Assembly: GCA_903825695.1 (NCBI GenBank)
Contig: CAIKBP010000030.1
Coordinates: forward strand, 1 to 18,464
Source: an uncultured Verrucomicrobiota bacterium
Lineage (GTDB): Bacteria; Verrucomicrobiota; Verrucomicrobiia; Palsa-1439
Reading direction: 5' to 3'
DNA length: 18,464 nucleotides
Made by a program: the position numbers and the translations under genes. Shown here one piece after another: positions 6,384 through 14,999 of this stretch; the stretch's first letter is position 1, and each line of letters opens with the position of its first letter. The notes under the pieces were generated by a model that was given only the letters and a program-made list of their open reading frames with translations, had not been told where the DNA came from and did not search any database.

Positions 6384-7757
6384 TTACTCTTTAGCGCCGG
6401 ATACCAACGGTTGCCGGCTGATCAAGAGACGGTCGATGAAACTGGTGGTGTAACGCCCGCGCCGGAAGTTGGGGTCTTTCAAGATCAACTGATGCAGGGG
6501 CAGGGTGGTCTTGATACCGCGCACGATGAATTCGTCTAGCGCCCGCGACATGCGATCCATAGCCGTGCGTCTGTCGCGCCCGTAGCAGATCAGTTTGGCG
6601 ACCAGTGAATCGTAATACGGCGGGATAGTGTAACCTCCGTAAGCATGGGTATCTACCCTCACCCCATGGCCGCCGGGCACGTGTAGGAACTCGATCCTGC
6701 CGGGACTGGACTGAAAACCATTGAACGGGTCTTCGGCGTTGATCCGGCACTCGATCGCCGATTTGGTGAATTGTATGTCCTTTTGGTCATACCCCAGCTC
6801 CTCACCTGAGGCAATGCGGAGTTGTTCCTCGACAATGTCGATCCCCGTCACTTCCTCGGTCACGGGATGCTCGACCTGTACGCGGGTATTCATTTCTATG
6901 AAGTAAAACCCGCCATCAGGGTTCAGCAGGAATTCTACTGTGCCGGCATTGACGTATTTCACGGCTTCCGCGGCCTTGATGGCCGCCTTGCCCATCTTCT
7001 TGCGCAGAGCGTTCGTGAGTGCCGGCGATGGCGATTCCTCCAACAATTTCTGGTGTCTGCGTTGCAGGCTGCAATCGCGTTCACCGAGGTGCACCACGTT
7101 ACCTTTGCGATCGGCGAGAATCTGAAACTCGATGTGCCTTGGGTTCTCAATGTACTTCTCGATGTAAACGGTGCTGTTGCCGAACGCACGTTCGGCTTCC
7201 GCCCGAGCCATGTGATAACCCGTGACAAGACTCGGATCATTGTGCGCCACGCGCATCCCGCGACCGCCACCACCACTCGCTGCCTTGACAACGACAGGAT
7301 AACCAATCTTGCGCGCGACTTTCAACGCGTCTTCCTCGCTGTCCACGGGTCCATCGCTGCCCGGTACCACAGGCACTCCCGCCTTGCGCATCGTTTCTCG
7401 CGCCGCGATCTTGTCACCCATCGCCTTGATCGCTGCGCTGGAAGGTCCGATGAACTTTATGTTGCAGCCCTCACATACCTCGGCGAAATGGGCGTTTTCC
7501 GCAAGGAATCCGTAACCGGGATGAATGGCCTCCACGTCGCCCACCTCGGCGGCACTGATGATCCGGTCGATCTTCAGGTAGCTCTCCTTGCTCGGGGCCT
7601 CGCCAATGCAAATCGCTTCATCGGCCAGTTGCACGTGCAGGCAATCAGTGTCGCCCTTCGAGTAAACCGCCACTGTGCGGATGCCAAGTTCCTTGCAGGC
7701 GCGGATGATGCGCACGGCGATCTCGCCACGGTTAGCTATGAGGATTTTGTCGAACAT
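6384..7757 (-). CDS. accC: Acetyl-CoA carboxylase, biotin carboxylase subunit
   Basis: A 457-residue ATP-grasp enzyme that carboxylates the biotin on AccB with bicarbonate and ATP, the first half-reaction of malonyl-CoA formation. It begins FDKILIANRGEIAVRIIRAC (biotin carboxylase N-domain). The ATP-grasp glycine loop GGGGRGM is at 162-168. ERDCSLQRRHQKLLEESPSP and EMNTRVQVEHPVTE carry the metal- and bicarbonate-binding Glu and Arg residues. The C-terminal domain contains GGYTIPPYYDSLVAKLI. Length is typical. It follows accB by 36 bases, the usual accBC order. The ribosome-binding site is weak, so it may rely on translation of accB. Confidence 0.97.
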   Translation of the reverse strand: MFDKILIANRGEIAVRIIRACKELGIRTVAVYSKGDTDCLHVQLADEAICIGEAPSKESYLKIDRIISAAEVGDVEAIHPGYGFLAENAHFAEVCEGCNIKFIGPSSAAIKAMGDKIAARETMRKAGVPVVPGSDGPVDSEEDALKVARKIGYPVVVKAASGGGGRGMRVAHNDPSLVTGYHMARAEAERAFGNSTVYIEKYIENPRHIEFQILADRKGNVVHLGERDCSLQRRHQKLLEESPSPALTNALRKKMGKAAIKAAEAVKYVNAGTVEFLLNPDGGFYFIEMNTRVQVEHPVTEEVTGIDIVEEQLRIASGEELGYDQKDIQFTKSAIECRINAEDPFNGFQSSPGRIEFLHVPGGHGVRVDTHAYGGYTIPPYYDSLVAKLICYGRDRRTAMDRMSRALDEFIVRGIKTTLPLHQLILKDPNFRRGRYTTSFIDRLLISRQPLVSGAKE

Positions 7758-7793
7758 GGCTAGTCGAAACGTCAGTCCCTCGCCGTTGCCGGT

Positions 7794-8246
7794 TTAGCGC
7801 GGTTTGACCGAAAACAGTTTCTGCCCGAACTCGACGGGCTTGGAGTTATCAGCCAGCACCTCAGAGACAACGCCTTTTGTCTCTGCCTTTATTTCATTCA
7901 TCACCTTCATGGCCTCGATGATGCAAACCACCGTGTCTTCCTCCACGGCCTTGCCGATCTCGACATACGGAGGCGCGTCGGGCGCGGGCGCACGGTAAAA
8001 TGTGCCCACCATCGGTGACGTGATGTACTTTACGTCTTGGGCGGGCGGCTCAGGGATCGGTGCCGCCACCGGTGTCGCCGGAGCAGCCGGGACCGTTGCC
8101 GCGGGGCCGCTCACCGTGATTGTCGGTTGCGCGCCTTCCGGACCGCGTTTGATCTGGATTTTCAGCCCATCCTGCTCCAAGGAAAACTCCGCGAGGTCGT
8201 TTTCCTTCATCATCGTGATAATGGCCTGGATTTGATCAAGTTCCAT
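7794..8246 (-). CDS. accB: Acetyl-CoA carboxylase biotin carboxyl carrier protein
   Basis: A 150-residue carrier protein that shuttles carboxylated biotin between AccC and the carboxyltransferase. The N-terminal region (1-40) is followed by a Pro/Ala-rich linker (about 46-70). The biotinyl domain starts at YITSPMVGTFYRAP and holds EAMKVMNEI, where Lys114 is the biotinylation site. The acidic thumb-like insert APDAPPYVEIG is also present. CAGGAT lies about seven bases before the ATG. A promoter overlapping the end of the upstream O-antigen-ligase gene is likely to drive accB and accC together. Confidence 0.96.
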   Translation of the reverse strand: MELDQIQAIITMMKENDLAEFSLEQDGLKIQIKRGPEGAQPTITVSGPAATVPAAPATPVAAPIPEPPAQDVKYITSPMVGTFYRAPAPDAPPYVEIGKAVEEDTVVCIIEAMKVMNEIKAETKGVVSEVLADNSKPVEFGQKLFSVKPR

Positions 8247-8338
8247 GGTGTAATCCTGTTTTGGCTTGGACGCGGCTACAACTCACCGTCATTCCATGAG
8301 CAGTGAATCTCGCCATGCACCCTCTTTTAGAAGCTCTG

Positions 8339-8367
8339 ACTGTAGCAAATCGCAGGGCGATTGTCTA
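8339..8367 (-). promoter_or_regulatory. Predicted accBC promoter with a palindrome in the spacer
   Basis: On the - strand, TAGACA (8367-8362), 17 bases, then TACAGT (8344-8339). The -35 includes the stop codon of the upstream ligase gene. The spacer holds the inverted repeat AATCGC/GCGATT (8348-8353 and 8357-8362), a possible operator. The leader to accB would be about 85 bases. Confidence 0.5.
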
Positions 8368-10146
8368 ACGGTTTTCGTCGAGCATACGCAGAACCTCCCG
8401 ATACTGGGTCTTTGTCGGGTTTAGCTCCACCGCACGCCGCAACTCCTGGGAAACCTCGATGGCTGGACGGCCAGCCATCGCCAAGGCCCCGGCCAGGCGA
8501 TAGTGATAACTCGCCCGCTGCGGATCGTCTTCGACTGCCCGCCGACAATACCGCAGTCCCTCTGCGAACTGGCCCGCCGATACCAGCAACTTGCCTGCAG
8601 TCATTTGGTAAACTGCATTTCGCGGCGCCAATGCTGCGGCCCGTTCTGCCCCTGTGATTGCCGTCGGCCAATTCGTTGCCGCGAGCGATTCTCCGTAAGC
8701 CAGGTGAGCTGCCAACATCCGCCCCTCAAACCATGTCACCACCGATACCAATCCGACAGCTGCCGCTAACAACAACAGTCTTTTGTGATTGCCCCCCTGG
8801 ACTCCCTCTCCTGTCTCCTGTGCCCCGCATCCCTTCAGTCCCTGCAATACACCAAGAAGCGCAAATGCCGGAACTGCTATCCCCGGCACGTACAAATCGA
8901 AATCCACTAGACCGTGGACCGTCCAACCAACCAACGCCGCGCATACTGCCGTCGAAACCATGTCTCTGCGCCGGCGCGCCAACCGGAATGCATCCCACAC
9001 CGCCACCACCCACAACACGACAAACACCATAAACGCCGCCACACCGGAGTCGCACCACATTTCGAGGTAATTGTTGTGCGCAAACTGCGCTTCCTCGGTC
9101 GTCGCGGTCTTGTACTTTGTGTAAATGGATCCAAAAGTTCCCGGCCCCGTCCCGAGCCACGGATGATCCCGCACGATTCGCGCCGCACCGCTCCAATAAT
9201 CCAGCCGCGCCTCCAAACTCTGTCGCCCCAGATGCATCAACCCGCCACGCTGCGCCGCAAGGAACACGATGACGAACGCGGCCAGCACGACCAGACCAAC
9301 GACCATCACGCGCCAGACCGTTCGACCGCGTACCAAGCACAGCGCCCCTGCCGCGACCGCCGCCGCCAACGCAGCAAACCCGCCCCGCGAACCCGTCAGC
9401 ATCAGGCAGTACACCATCGCCCCACCTGCCAGCGCGAGTATTGCCACTTTCGTTGCGCGCCTCCACGCCCCGCCATACAACCAAGCCAGCACCGGCGCAA
9501 ACGCTACGACCAGAAACCCAGCCAACGCGTTTGGATAAACTAGCGTTCCGAACACCCGGTTACTCGTCATCCGCAACCGCAAGTCATCCGATATCGTCGC
9601 TGGATCGAAATACGCCGCTGCATACTCCCGAGCTGCCGCAAGCCCGCCGAACCATTGCAGTAATGCCAGAAGACCGGTCACCGCAGTCGCTGCTGCCAAC
9701 GCGCCGAACACCCAGCTCGCCACCTTCTCATTCCGGACCAATCGTGCTGCAGCATAGAACACCACCACGCACACGGCAAAATGCAGCAGCGTATCGAACG
9801 AGACTTGTATATTGATCGACCTGGGTGTCGCCACCACCTGCGTTAGCAACCACGCCAGCGGCAGCCAAGCCAAGGCATTGAGACGTCGTCTGGTGGCTCC
9901 CGATCCACTTGTCGTGAGCAAGGTCGGATTGCCGGGGCGGCCGATTGCAGCCCAAATCAGCCCTACAAATGAGAGGATCACCAACAGCGGATTCGGCCAC
10001 GACGAAATCACCCACTCCCAGATGTCGTGCGGCATGGGCAACAGTGATTGTGCGATCACCGGCGTGCCGAACTTCATCGGCGCAAGGAACACCAGCGCGC
10101 CCAGCATGGCCATCGCCCAGCGGCCCGGGTTCTTGGTTGTGTTCAC
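8365..10146 (-). CDS. O-antigen ligase/polymerase family protein with C-terminal TPR repeats
   Basis: A 593-residue polytopic membrane protein. About ten or more hydrophobic segments span residues 12-475. They contain the Wzy_C/O-antigen ligase signature: VFGTLVYPNALAGF (198-211), MLTGSRGGFAAL (249-260), a large loop with YWSGAARIVRDHPWLGTGPG (317-336) and AHNNYLEMW (356-364). The region 485-590 is soluble and shows TPR-like helix pairs (WPTAITGAERAAALAPRNAV, GLRYCRRAVEDDPQRASYHY). The family attaches or polymerises glycans on lipid carriers or proteins; which one cannot be told from sequence. The start is a GTG whose bases overlap the holB stop (GTGA), so translation is coupled to holB. No other polysaccharide-assembly gene is adjacent. 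Confidence 0.85.
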   Translation of the reverse strand: MNTTKNPGRWAMAMLGALVFLAPMKFGTPVIAQSLLPMPHDIWEWVISSWPNPLLVILSFVGLIWAAIGRPGNPTLLTTSGSGATRRRLNALAWLPLAWLLTQVVATPRSINIQVSFDTLLHFAVCVVVFYAAARLVRNEKVASWVFGALAAATAVTGLLALLQWFGGLAAAREYAAAYFDPATISDDLRLRMTSNRVFGTLVYPNALAGFLVVAFAPVLAWLYGGAWRRATKVAILALAGGAMVYCLMLTGSRGGFAALAAAVAAGALCLVRGRTVWRVMVVGLVVLAAFVIVFLAAQRGGLMHLGRQSLEARLDYWSGAARIVRDHPWLGTGPGTFGSIYTKYKTATTEEAQFAHNNYLEMWCDSGVAAFMVFVVLWVVAVWDAFRLARRRRDMVSTAVCAALVGWTVHGLVDFDLYVPGIAVPAFALLGVLQGLKGCGAQETGEGVQGGNHKRLLLLAAAVGLVSVVTWFEGRMLAAHLAYGESLAATNWPTAITGAERAAALAPRNAVYQMTAGKLLVSAGQFAEGLRYCRRAVEDDPQRASYHYRLAGALAMAGRPAIEVSQELRRAVELNPTKTQYREVLRMLDENR

Positions 10147-11174
10147 TGGGAAAGTTTTAGCAGACCGACTTCGAGCGCGAGTGATTCGGAGATGCTGCGG
10201 GCGAACGCGTCGCGGATTCGCTCAATGGCGTCTACGTTCGCTTCTGCTTGGGGATAACTCAGCCGGCTCGCCATGGCACGCAATGTGCCGGCCTGTTCGG
10301 GATGCGCCAGCAATTCATCATTGGCGCCTGTGACGCATATCAGCATGTCACCGAACCACGCGTACAACTCTTCAAGAACCTGCTCGCGCGCCGCGCGGTA
10401 CTCACCCTCAATTCTCGCTTCCATCTGATCGTTGAGCTTCTCGCGCACCTTAGGCTCCAGTTCCTCATAGCGGTCGAGGTTCATTTCCGCCTCGACCCGC
10501 TGCCGGATTTCGTTTTGGATCTGGCGCAGAGCGGCTGTCAGGCCGGCCAACAATTGGTAGGCATTGACAACGCGCTGGCCGTCCGCTGTGGTGAACTTCG
10601 CCAGCAATGGCGCCAACTGCGCCCGGTACGGCGACACTGTGCGCTCGTCGCGTGGCCCGAAAGAAATTCGCAGACACCGCGAGAGAATCGTCGGCAGCAA
10701 TCGTTGCGGTTCGGCAGTGAGTAGAATGATGATCGTTTGCGCAGGCGGCTCTTCGAGCGTCTTTAGAAATGCGTTGCTAGCCTCTTCACCCAGACAATCG
10801 GCGTCCACCAGCACGCCGACCTTCACCCGCCCGAGGGATGGTTTGAGGTTCACAGCGTTCTCGAACTCGCGGATTTGCTCGATGGTAATGCGGCGGCTCT
10901 TCGATTCAGGACGCACCCAATAGACGTCGGGGTGCACGCCTGCATCGATGCGGCGGCAGGAATCGCACGCGTCGCAACAGTCATGCGTATTTTTCAGGCA
11001 ATTGAGCGCTTTTGCCAACGTGCGCGCCATCGCTTCCCTGTTACTTCCGCGAGGTCCATGAAACAGGTACGCATGCGCCAACCGGCCGCGCTTCAAGCTC
11101 CGCTGCAGTTGCCCGGCGATCTCCGGTTGCTCGTTATGATTGTTAAAGGACACGTTCAACAAACCCCCAAACAT
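10143..11174 (-). CDS. holB: DNA polymerase III subunit delta'
   Basis: A 343-residue clamp-loader subunit. LAHAYLFHGPRG (32-43) is the family opening. The P-loop is degenerate (GPRGSNREA, no Gly-Lys-Thr), as expected for delta', which does not hydrolyse ATP. A zinc-site cysteine group is at 59, 67, 70 and 73. VDADCLGEEASNAFLKTLEE (123-142) and the Ser-Arg-Cys motif at 165-167 are conserved with the arginine-finger SRC of delta'. The middle (about 205-275) is an unusually charged long helical stretch. The first 32 bases overlap the end of tmk. A GTG at 11153 is an alternative start; GAGGA upstream favours the ATG. tmk-holB adjacency is common in bacteria and supports the call. Confidence 0.87.
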   Translation of the reverse strand: MFGGLLNVSFNNHNEQPEIAGQLQRSLKRGRLAHAYLFHGPRGSNREAMARTLAKALNCLKNTHDCCDACDSCRRIDAGVHPDVYWVRPESKSRRITIEQIREFENAVNLKPSLGRVKVGVLVDADCLGEEASNAFLKTLEEPPAQTIIILLTAEPQRLLPTILSRCLRISFGPRDERTVSPYRAQLAPLLAKFTTADGQRVVNAYQLLAGLTAALRQIQNEIRQRVEAEMNLDRYEELEPKVREKLNDQMEARIEGEYRAAREQVLEELYAWFGDMLICVTGANDELLAHPEQAGTLRAMASRLSYPQAEANVDAIERIRDAFARSISESLALEVGLLKLSQ

Positions 11175-11769
11175 CCCGCTCTACGTCCTCTACGCTCCTG
11201 CCGCCATCCACGACCTTCACGCGGCGCGGTTCACGTTTAGCAAGATCGAGATAGCCGCGGCGGACGCGTTCGTAGAACTCCAGCGACTGATTGTCCATGC
11301 GATCAAACAACTCGCGCCCACGCACCCGCTGTAATCCGACGCGCGGATCGAGGTCAATCACCACCGTCAAGTCCGGCACGCAGTCATCGACGGCAAACTT
11401 GATGATTCGCGCCACCTCACGCAGATCGAGTTGTCGCCCGACGCCCTGATACACTGTCGTCGAATCGTAGAACCGGTCACCAAGCACTATCTCGCCACGT
11501 TCCAATGCCGGCAGAATCACTTCATGGATCAACTGCGCGCGACTCGCACAGTACAAGAGTAATTCGGTCTCGGAGACCATTGCAACTGACTGCCGTCGGT
11601 GCTGCAGGACCTGACGGATTTGTTCGCCGATGTCCGTCCCGCCGGGTTCGCGAGTGGTTAAGACTTTGCGCCCTGCGGCCCGTAGGCGCGCGGCAAGACG
11701 CGGGAGCAACGTGGACTTGCCACAGCCTTCTCCGCCCTCCAGCGTGATGAATTTGCCTTTCAGCGCCAT
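11143..11769 (-). CDS. tmk: Thymidylate kinase
   Basis: A 208-residue P-loop kinase that converts dTMP to dTDP with ATP in the cytoplasm. KGKFITLEGGEGCGKST carries the Walker A loop (12-20). TTREPGGTDIGEQIR is the dTMP-binding region. The DR motif reads GDRFYDSTTVYQG (Asp98, Arg99). The LID region VRGRELFDRMDNQSLEFYER follows. The frame is open upstream to 11892, but homology makes MALKGKF the start; the upstream codons would overlap the marC-family gene and look non-coding. No strong ribosome-binding site is visible. It lies 103 bases after the marC-family gene and overlaps holB by 32 bases. Confidence 0.95.
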   Translation of the reverse strand: MALKGKFITLEGGEGCGKSTLLPRLAARLRAAGRKVLTTREPGGTDIGEQIRQVLQHRRQSVAMVSETELLLYCASRAQLIHEVILPALERGEIVLGDRFYDSTTVYQGVGRQLDLREVARIIKFAVDDCVPDLTVVIDLDPRVGLQRVRGRELFDRMDNQSLEFYERVRRGYLDLAKREPRRVKVVDGGRSVEDVERDVWGFVERVL

Positions 11770-11872
11770 TTCTGGGATCGAGTTCTGCTTGATGTTAGTC
11801 TCCGACCCAGTGCGGGTCAAGGCTTGGCACTCGTCCTGCCAATTTTCCCATGTGCCGCCGCAACGGGAGTCG

Positions 11873-12451
11873 CTACCCTGCCTGCAGCCCAAGGCGAATC
11901 ATGTGGACGGCGATCGCCACCAGCAACAGCGCGACTATCTTCGAAATCGCCCGCAATCCGTTCAGACCAACCCAGCCGGCCAACCGTTCGCTGTAGCGCA
12001 ATGCAACAACCACCAACAAGAGATTGACCATCAATGCGGCGAGCGTGAACCCAAGACCCACCGTGTCCAGCAGAATCAGCAGCGTCGTCAGCGTGGCGGG
12101 ACCGACAATCAGCGGCAAACCCAGTGGAACCACACCGAAATCCCCACCTGCATGTGGCATTTTACGCTCGGGGAACAACAGGTCGCGCGATGCCACGCCG
12201 ACAAGCACCAGCCCGCCTGCAATTTGAAAATCGGCGACCGTGATGCCCAGCGCCCGGAAGATTGCCTTGCCCAGAAACATGAAACCAACGGCAACCAACG
12301 CGGCGGTCCACGCTGCCTGTTGCGCGATGCGCCGGCGATGAGCCACCCCAACATCCTTGGTCATCGAAAGAAAAATCGGCACGATCCCAACGGGATCAAT
12401 TGCCACAAACAACGGCACCCATGCCAGCAAGAATCCTTTCCAAATCTCCAT
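11873..12451 (-). CDS. MarC family integral membrane protein
   Basis: A 192-residue inner-membrane protein with about six hydrophobic helices. FVAIDPVGIVPIFLSMT (residues about 16-32) and GLPLIVGPATLTTLLIL are the two family signatures, related by internal duplication. The family was once linked to multiple antibiotic resistance, but its actual substrate is unknown. GGGAGGTG before the ATG at 12451 decides this start over the in-frame codon at 12523. It is the first gene of the - strand block leading to tmk and holB. It is divergent from the PAP2 gene, with 144 bases between them; I could not pick a convincing promoter for either gene there. Confidence 0.88.
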   Translation of the reverse strand: MEIWKGFLLAWVPLFVAIDPVGIVPIFLSMTKDVGVAHRRRIAQQAAWTAALVAVGFMFLGKAIFRALGITVADFQIAGGLVLVGVASRDLLFPERKMPHAGGDFGVVPLGLPLIVGPATLTTLLILLDTVGLGFTLAALMVNLLLVVVALRYSERLAGWVGLNGLRAISKIVALLLVAIAVHMIRLGLQAG

Positions 12452-12595
12452 GTTCGCCACACCTCCCACCTGCAGTTTGACGCAAAACGCCGCCGCACGC
12501 AACTCCTGACAGAGAGAGGCCACCGGCGCAAGATCCAGCGTGGCGGGTTTTTATCTTTGCGCGACTTGCAGGGCGCGTGTATTTATAAGGGGCAA

Positions 12596-13330
12596 ATGAA
12601 AGGTTTGATGCTCGAGAATTGTAAGTCGGTTTTAATTGAAGCCGTCGCGATGGCTCGCGAATGGTTCCTGCTCTGGGTAATTCCGCTTCTGGTTCAGTCC
12701 GTTGCAGTCGTCCGCAAATGGCTTCTTCTTTGGGTGCTTCTCGGATTGGTGATGGTTACGGGTGCGATCGCGCTGCATCCTTATGATTCCGCGATATCCG
12801 CCCGATGTTCAGAAGCCCATTGCGGGACCACGAGACGGATTGCCTCGCGGCTCAGTGAGTTGGGCGATTATCGGATCGGTACGCTGATTCTTTCTGCCGC
12901 AATCTGGTTCGCTGGCATCGCCTGCCGTCGCAAGACCTGGCAGACGGCGGCAATCGCGTGTGTGTTGGGCACCGCATTGGCTGGTTTGGAGGCAGATGTT
13001 CCGAAGTCGCTTTTGGGGCGCCCCCGACCCAATTCCGGGATACAGGACGGGTTCTACGGACCGAGTTTGCAATACAAGTACCAGAGTTTCCCGTCAGGAC
13101 ATGCGACAACTTCTTCCGCTACGGCCGTGACATTGGCAGTGGCGTTGCCGCTTGTGGGCGTGCCGGCGCTTGTAGGCGCCGCAGGCGTGATATGGTCACG
13201 GCTGTGCTTGGGAGTGCATTATCCGACCGACGTTTGGGTCGGCGGTTGGATTGGAGCGATAAACGGCCTTGTGCTGGGCTTGGCGGCGCGCCGGCTCCGC
13301 GTTAAGGCCGGTAATAAACCCGCAATGTGA
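12596..13330 (+). CDS. PAP2 superfamily phosphatase (membrane)
   Basis: A 244-residue membrane protein with an N-terminal hydrophobic region (about 23-60) and further helices near 95-130 and 172-232. All three catalytic motifs of the type 2 phosphatidic-acid phosphatase family are intact: KSLLGRPRP (Lys137, Arg144, Pro145), PSGH (166-169) and SRLCLGVHYPTD (Arg202, His208, Asp212). The family removes phosphate from lipid phosphates or pyrophosphates such as undecaprenyl pyrophosphate, phosphatidate or lipid A; the substrate here is open. The ATG at 12596 is preceded by AAGGGG, so the much longer open frame upstream is not used. Its last 29 bases overlap the end of the convergent glycosyltransferase gene. 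Confidence 0.88.
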   Translation: MKGLMLENCKSVLIEAVAMAREWFLLWVIPLLVQSVAVVRKWLLLWVLLGLVMVTGAIALHPYDSAISARCSEAHCGTTRRIASRLSELGDYRIGTLILSAAIWFAGIACRRKTWQTAAIACVLGTALAGLEADVPKSLLGRPRPNSGIQDGFYGPSLQYKYQSFPSGHATTSSATAVTLAVALPLVGVPALVGAAGVIWSRLCLGVHYPTDVWVGGWIGAINGLVLGLAARRLRVKAGNKPAM

Positions 13331-14999
13331 CCCACCTGCTGTTGGCGACATCTAGACCGTCAACCACAAATTCCTGGTAGCCGTCCGTGGAAATCTGCGT
13401 CAATTCTGCGGCGCGGCTTACGCCTTCGAGCTTTTCGTGCGTGCCTCGCCAGCGCCAACGCAAATAATCCGTGGGCAGAATCTCGCGTTCCGTGCACACC
13501 GCGAGGCGCGGTCCGGGTTCAGCCATGAACTCCTTGAGTTTTTCCACGCTGCCCAGCGGTTGCCACCGATGGTTCGTGTAAAACACGAGGCTCGGCTCCA
13601 TAAAACGATAACCACCGTACGCCGTATCAGCGGGCATCTGCTTGAACAGTCGCTGCAGCCGCACCGCCGGCGTCACTGCACGCAAGCCGTTGGCCAACCA
13701 GACCATTGACGCCGTCACGACCAGCAACGGTAGCACTGAAGCCGACACGACACCAAACCGCCAAAGAACCGCCAGCACGATCAGCGCTAGAATTATCCAA
13801 CCAGTGCCCGCCAACGCGTCCCGCAACGGGCTGTACGACTCACCTACCGGGATTCGGAACGCCTCGACTAGCGCCACACCGGCGATCAGCGCACCGAGCA
13901 TCAGCACCGCCCAGAACCAGACGGATGTCCACCGTGGTGTTGTAACTCGCGGCTGCGCGAGCTGGCCGATAATCAGGAAGAAAGCAGGGAACGCTGGCAT
14001 CACATAGTGCGGCAGTTTGGTGGTGTAAAAACTGAACAGCAGATATGTGCCGACCAGCCACGAAACCAGAAACGCGTTCTTAGAATTCCAGTTCCGACGC
14101 ACCGCCACCGCGCCGCTGCCCGCAAAAGCAATCCACGGGAACAAACTTAGCAGGGCCGTCAACAGGTAGTAAAAGATAAAACCACCATGGCCTTGGAAAG
14201 TTCTGAAGCCGCGTTCAACCACGTGCTCGCCTATGCCAATACGAAAGAACAGACCATGCGTGCGGATGACGGCGGGGATGCCCCACGCGGCAATGATAAG
14301 AAGCAACAGCGGCAGCCCCAGTTCGAACCGTAGATTGCGCCAGCGCAATGGCCGACGCCAGATGGCGAACCGGTACGTCAGAATTGTCAACAGCGGCACC
14401 ACCAATGTGACGGGCCCTTTCGCCAGAAAACCAATGCCCAACGCGCCGTACAACAGCAGAAACCATCGGCGCGGATATTCTGGTCGTTCCGCGTGCAGCA
14501 GTTCGAACAGGGCATAGTGCGCCATCGTCACGCACAGGATCATTGGCATGTCCGCCACCGCGCCCCGACCGTGCTGGAGCAATTGCACGCAGGTTATAAA
14601 CCCGAACCCGGCAAACACGCCGCAGGCGGCACTGAACCATCGCCGACCCATGTACCACAACAACCACGCCATCGCCGCCGTGCACAACACGGATGGCAAC
14701 CGCGCGCTGAACTCGTTGACGCCGAACGCCAGATAAGTCGGCCACATTAGCCAGTAGATTAAGACCGGCTTGTCGAAGCGGTATTGACCGTTGAAGTAGG
14801 GCACGGCCCAGTTGGCGTGTTCGCCCTCCATCATCTCGCGCGTGGCCTGCGCGAACCGTGGCTCGTCGCGGTCGAGCAATGGCATCGTCCCGGAACTGGG
14901 TAATAGCAACACCAACACCACGAGCATCAACAACCACGGCGCGACCCGCTGGAGGCGCGGGCTACCCAAGCGTGCCGCAAGATTTGAAAAGGAAGCCAT
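13302..14999 (-). CDS. ArnT/PMT-like integral membrane glycosyltransferase
   Basis: A 565-residue GT-C type glycosyltransferase with about 11-13 hydrophobic segments. The first periplasmic loop has LLDRDEPRFAQATREM (41-56), whose acidic pair is catalytic in ArnT and PMT enzymes. QYRFDKPVLIYWLM (72-85) and the GRGAVADMPMI loop follow, then GIGFLAKGPVTLVVPLL and FYTTKLPHYVMPAFPAFF. Such enzymes move a sugar from a polyprenyl-phosphate carrier to lipid A or to proteins; the acceptor cannot be deduced. The soluble C-terminal domain (from about 450) is typical. Two upstream starts (ATG 15029, TTG 15041) are possible; none has a clear ribosome-binding site, and the shorter form fits the usual N-terminus. 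It converges on and overlaps the PAP2 gene. Confidence 0.87.
   Translation of the reverse strand: MASFSNLAARLGSPRLQRVAPWLLMLVVLVLLLPSSGTMPLLDRDEPRFAQATREMMEGEHANWAVPYFNGQYRFDKPVLIYWLMWPTYLAFGVNEFSARLPSVLCTAAMAWLLWYMGRRWFSAACGVFAGFGFITCVQLLQHGRGAVADMPMILCVTMAHYALFELLHAERPEYPRRWFLLLYGALGIGFLAKGPVTLVVPLLTILTYRFAIWRRPLRWRNLRFELGLPLLLLIIAAWGIPAVIRTHGLFFRIGIGEHVVERGFRTFQGHGGFIFYYLLTALLSLFPWIAFAGSGAVAVRRNWNSKNAFLVSWLVGTYLLFSFYTTKLPHYVMPAFPAFFLIIGQLAQPRVTTPRWTSVWFWAVLMLGALIAGVALVEAFRIPVGESYSPLRDALAGTGWIILALIVLAVLWRFGVVSASVLPLLVVTASMVWLANGLRAVTPAVRLQRLFKQMPADTAYGGYRFMEPSLVFYTNHRWQPLGSVEKLKEFMAEPGPRLAVCTEREILPTDYLRWRWRGTHEKLEGVSRAAELTQISTDGYQEFVVDGLDVANSRWVTLRVYYRP

Noticed and set aside
6822..7763. 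313-codon open frame antisense to accC
   Set aside because: It mirrors the codons of a well-conserved accC and shows no motif of its own.
8914..9543. 209-codon open frame antisense to the O-antigen-ligase gene
   Set aside because: Arg/Pro/His-rich, no domain, opposite a gene with strong membrane-protein features.
11630..13330. A 566-codon open frame on + running into the PAP2 gene
   Set aside because: Its first two thirds lie antisense to tmk and the marC-family gene, with a Gln/His/Arg-rich composition typical of shadow frames. The real gene starts at 12596 behind AAGGGG.
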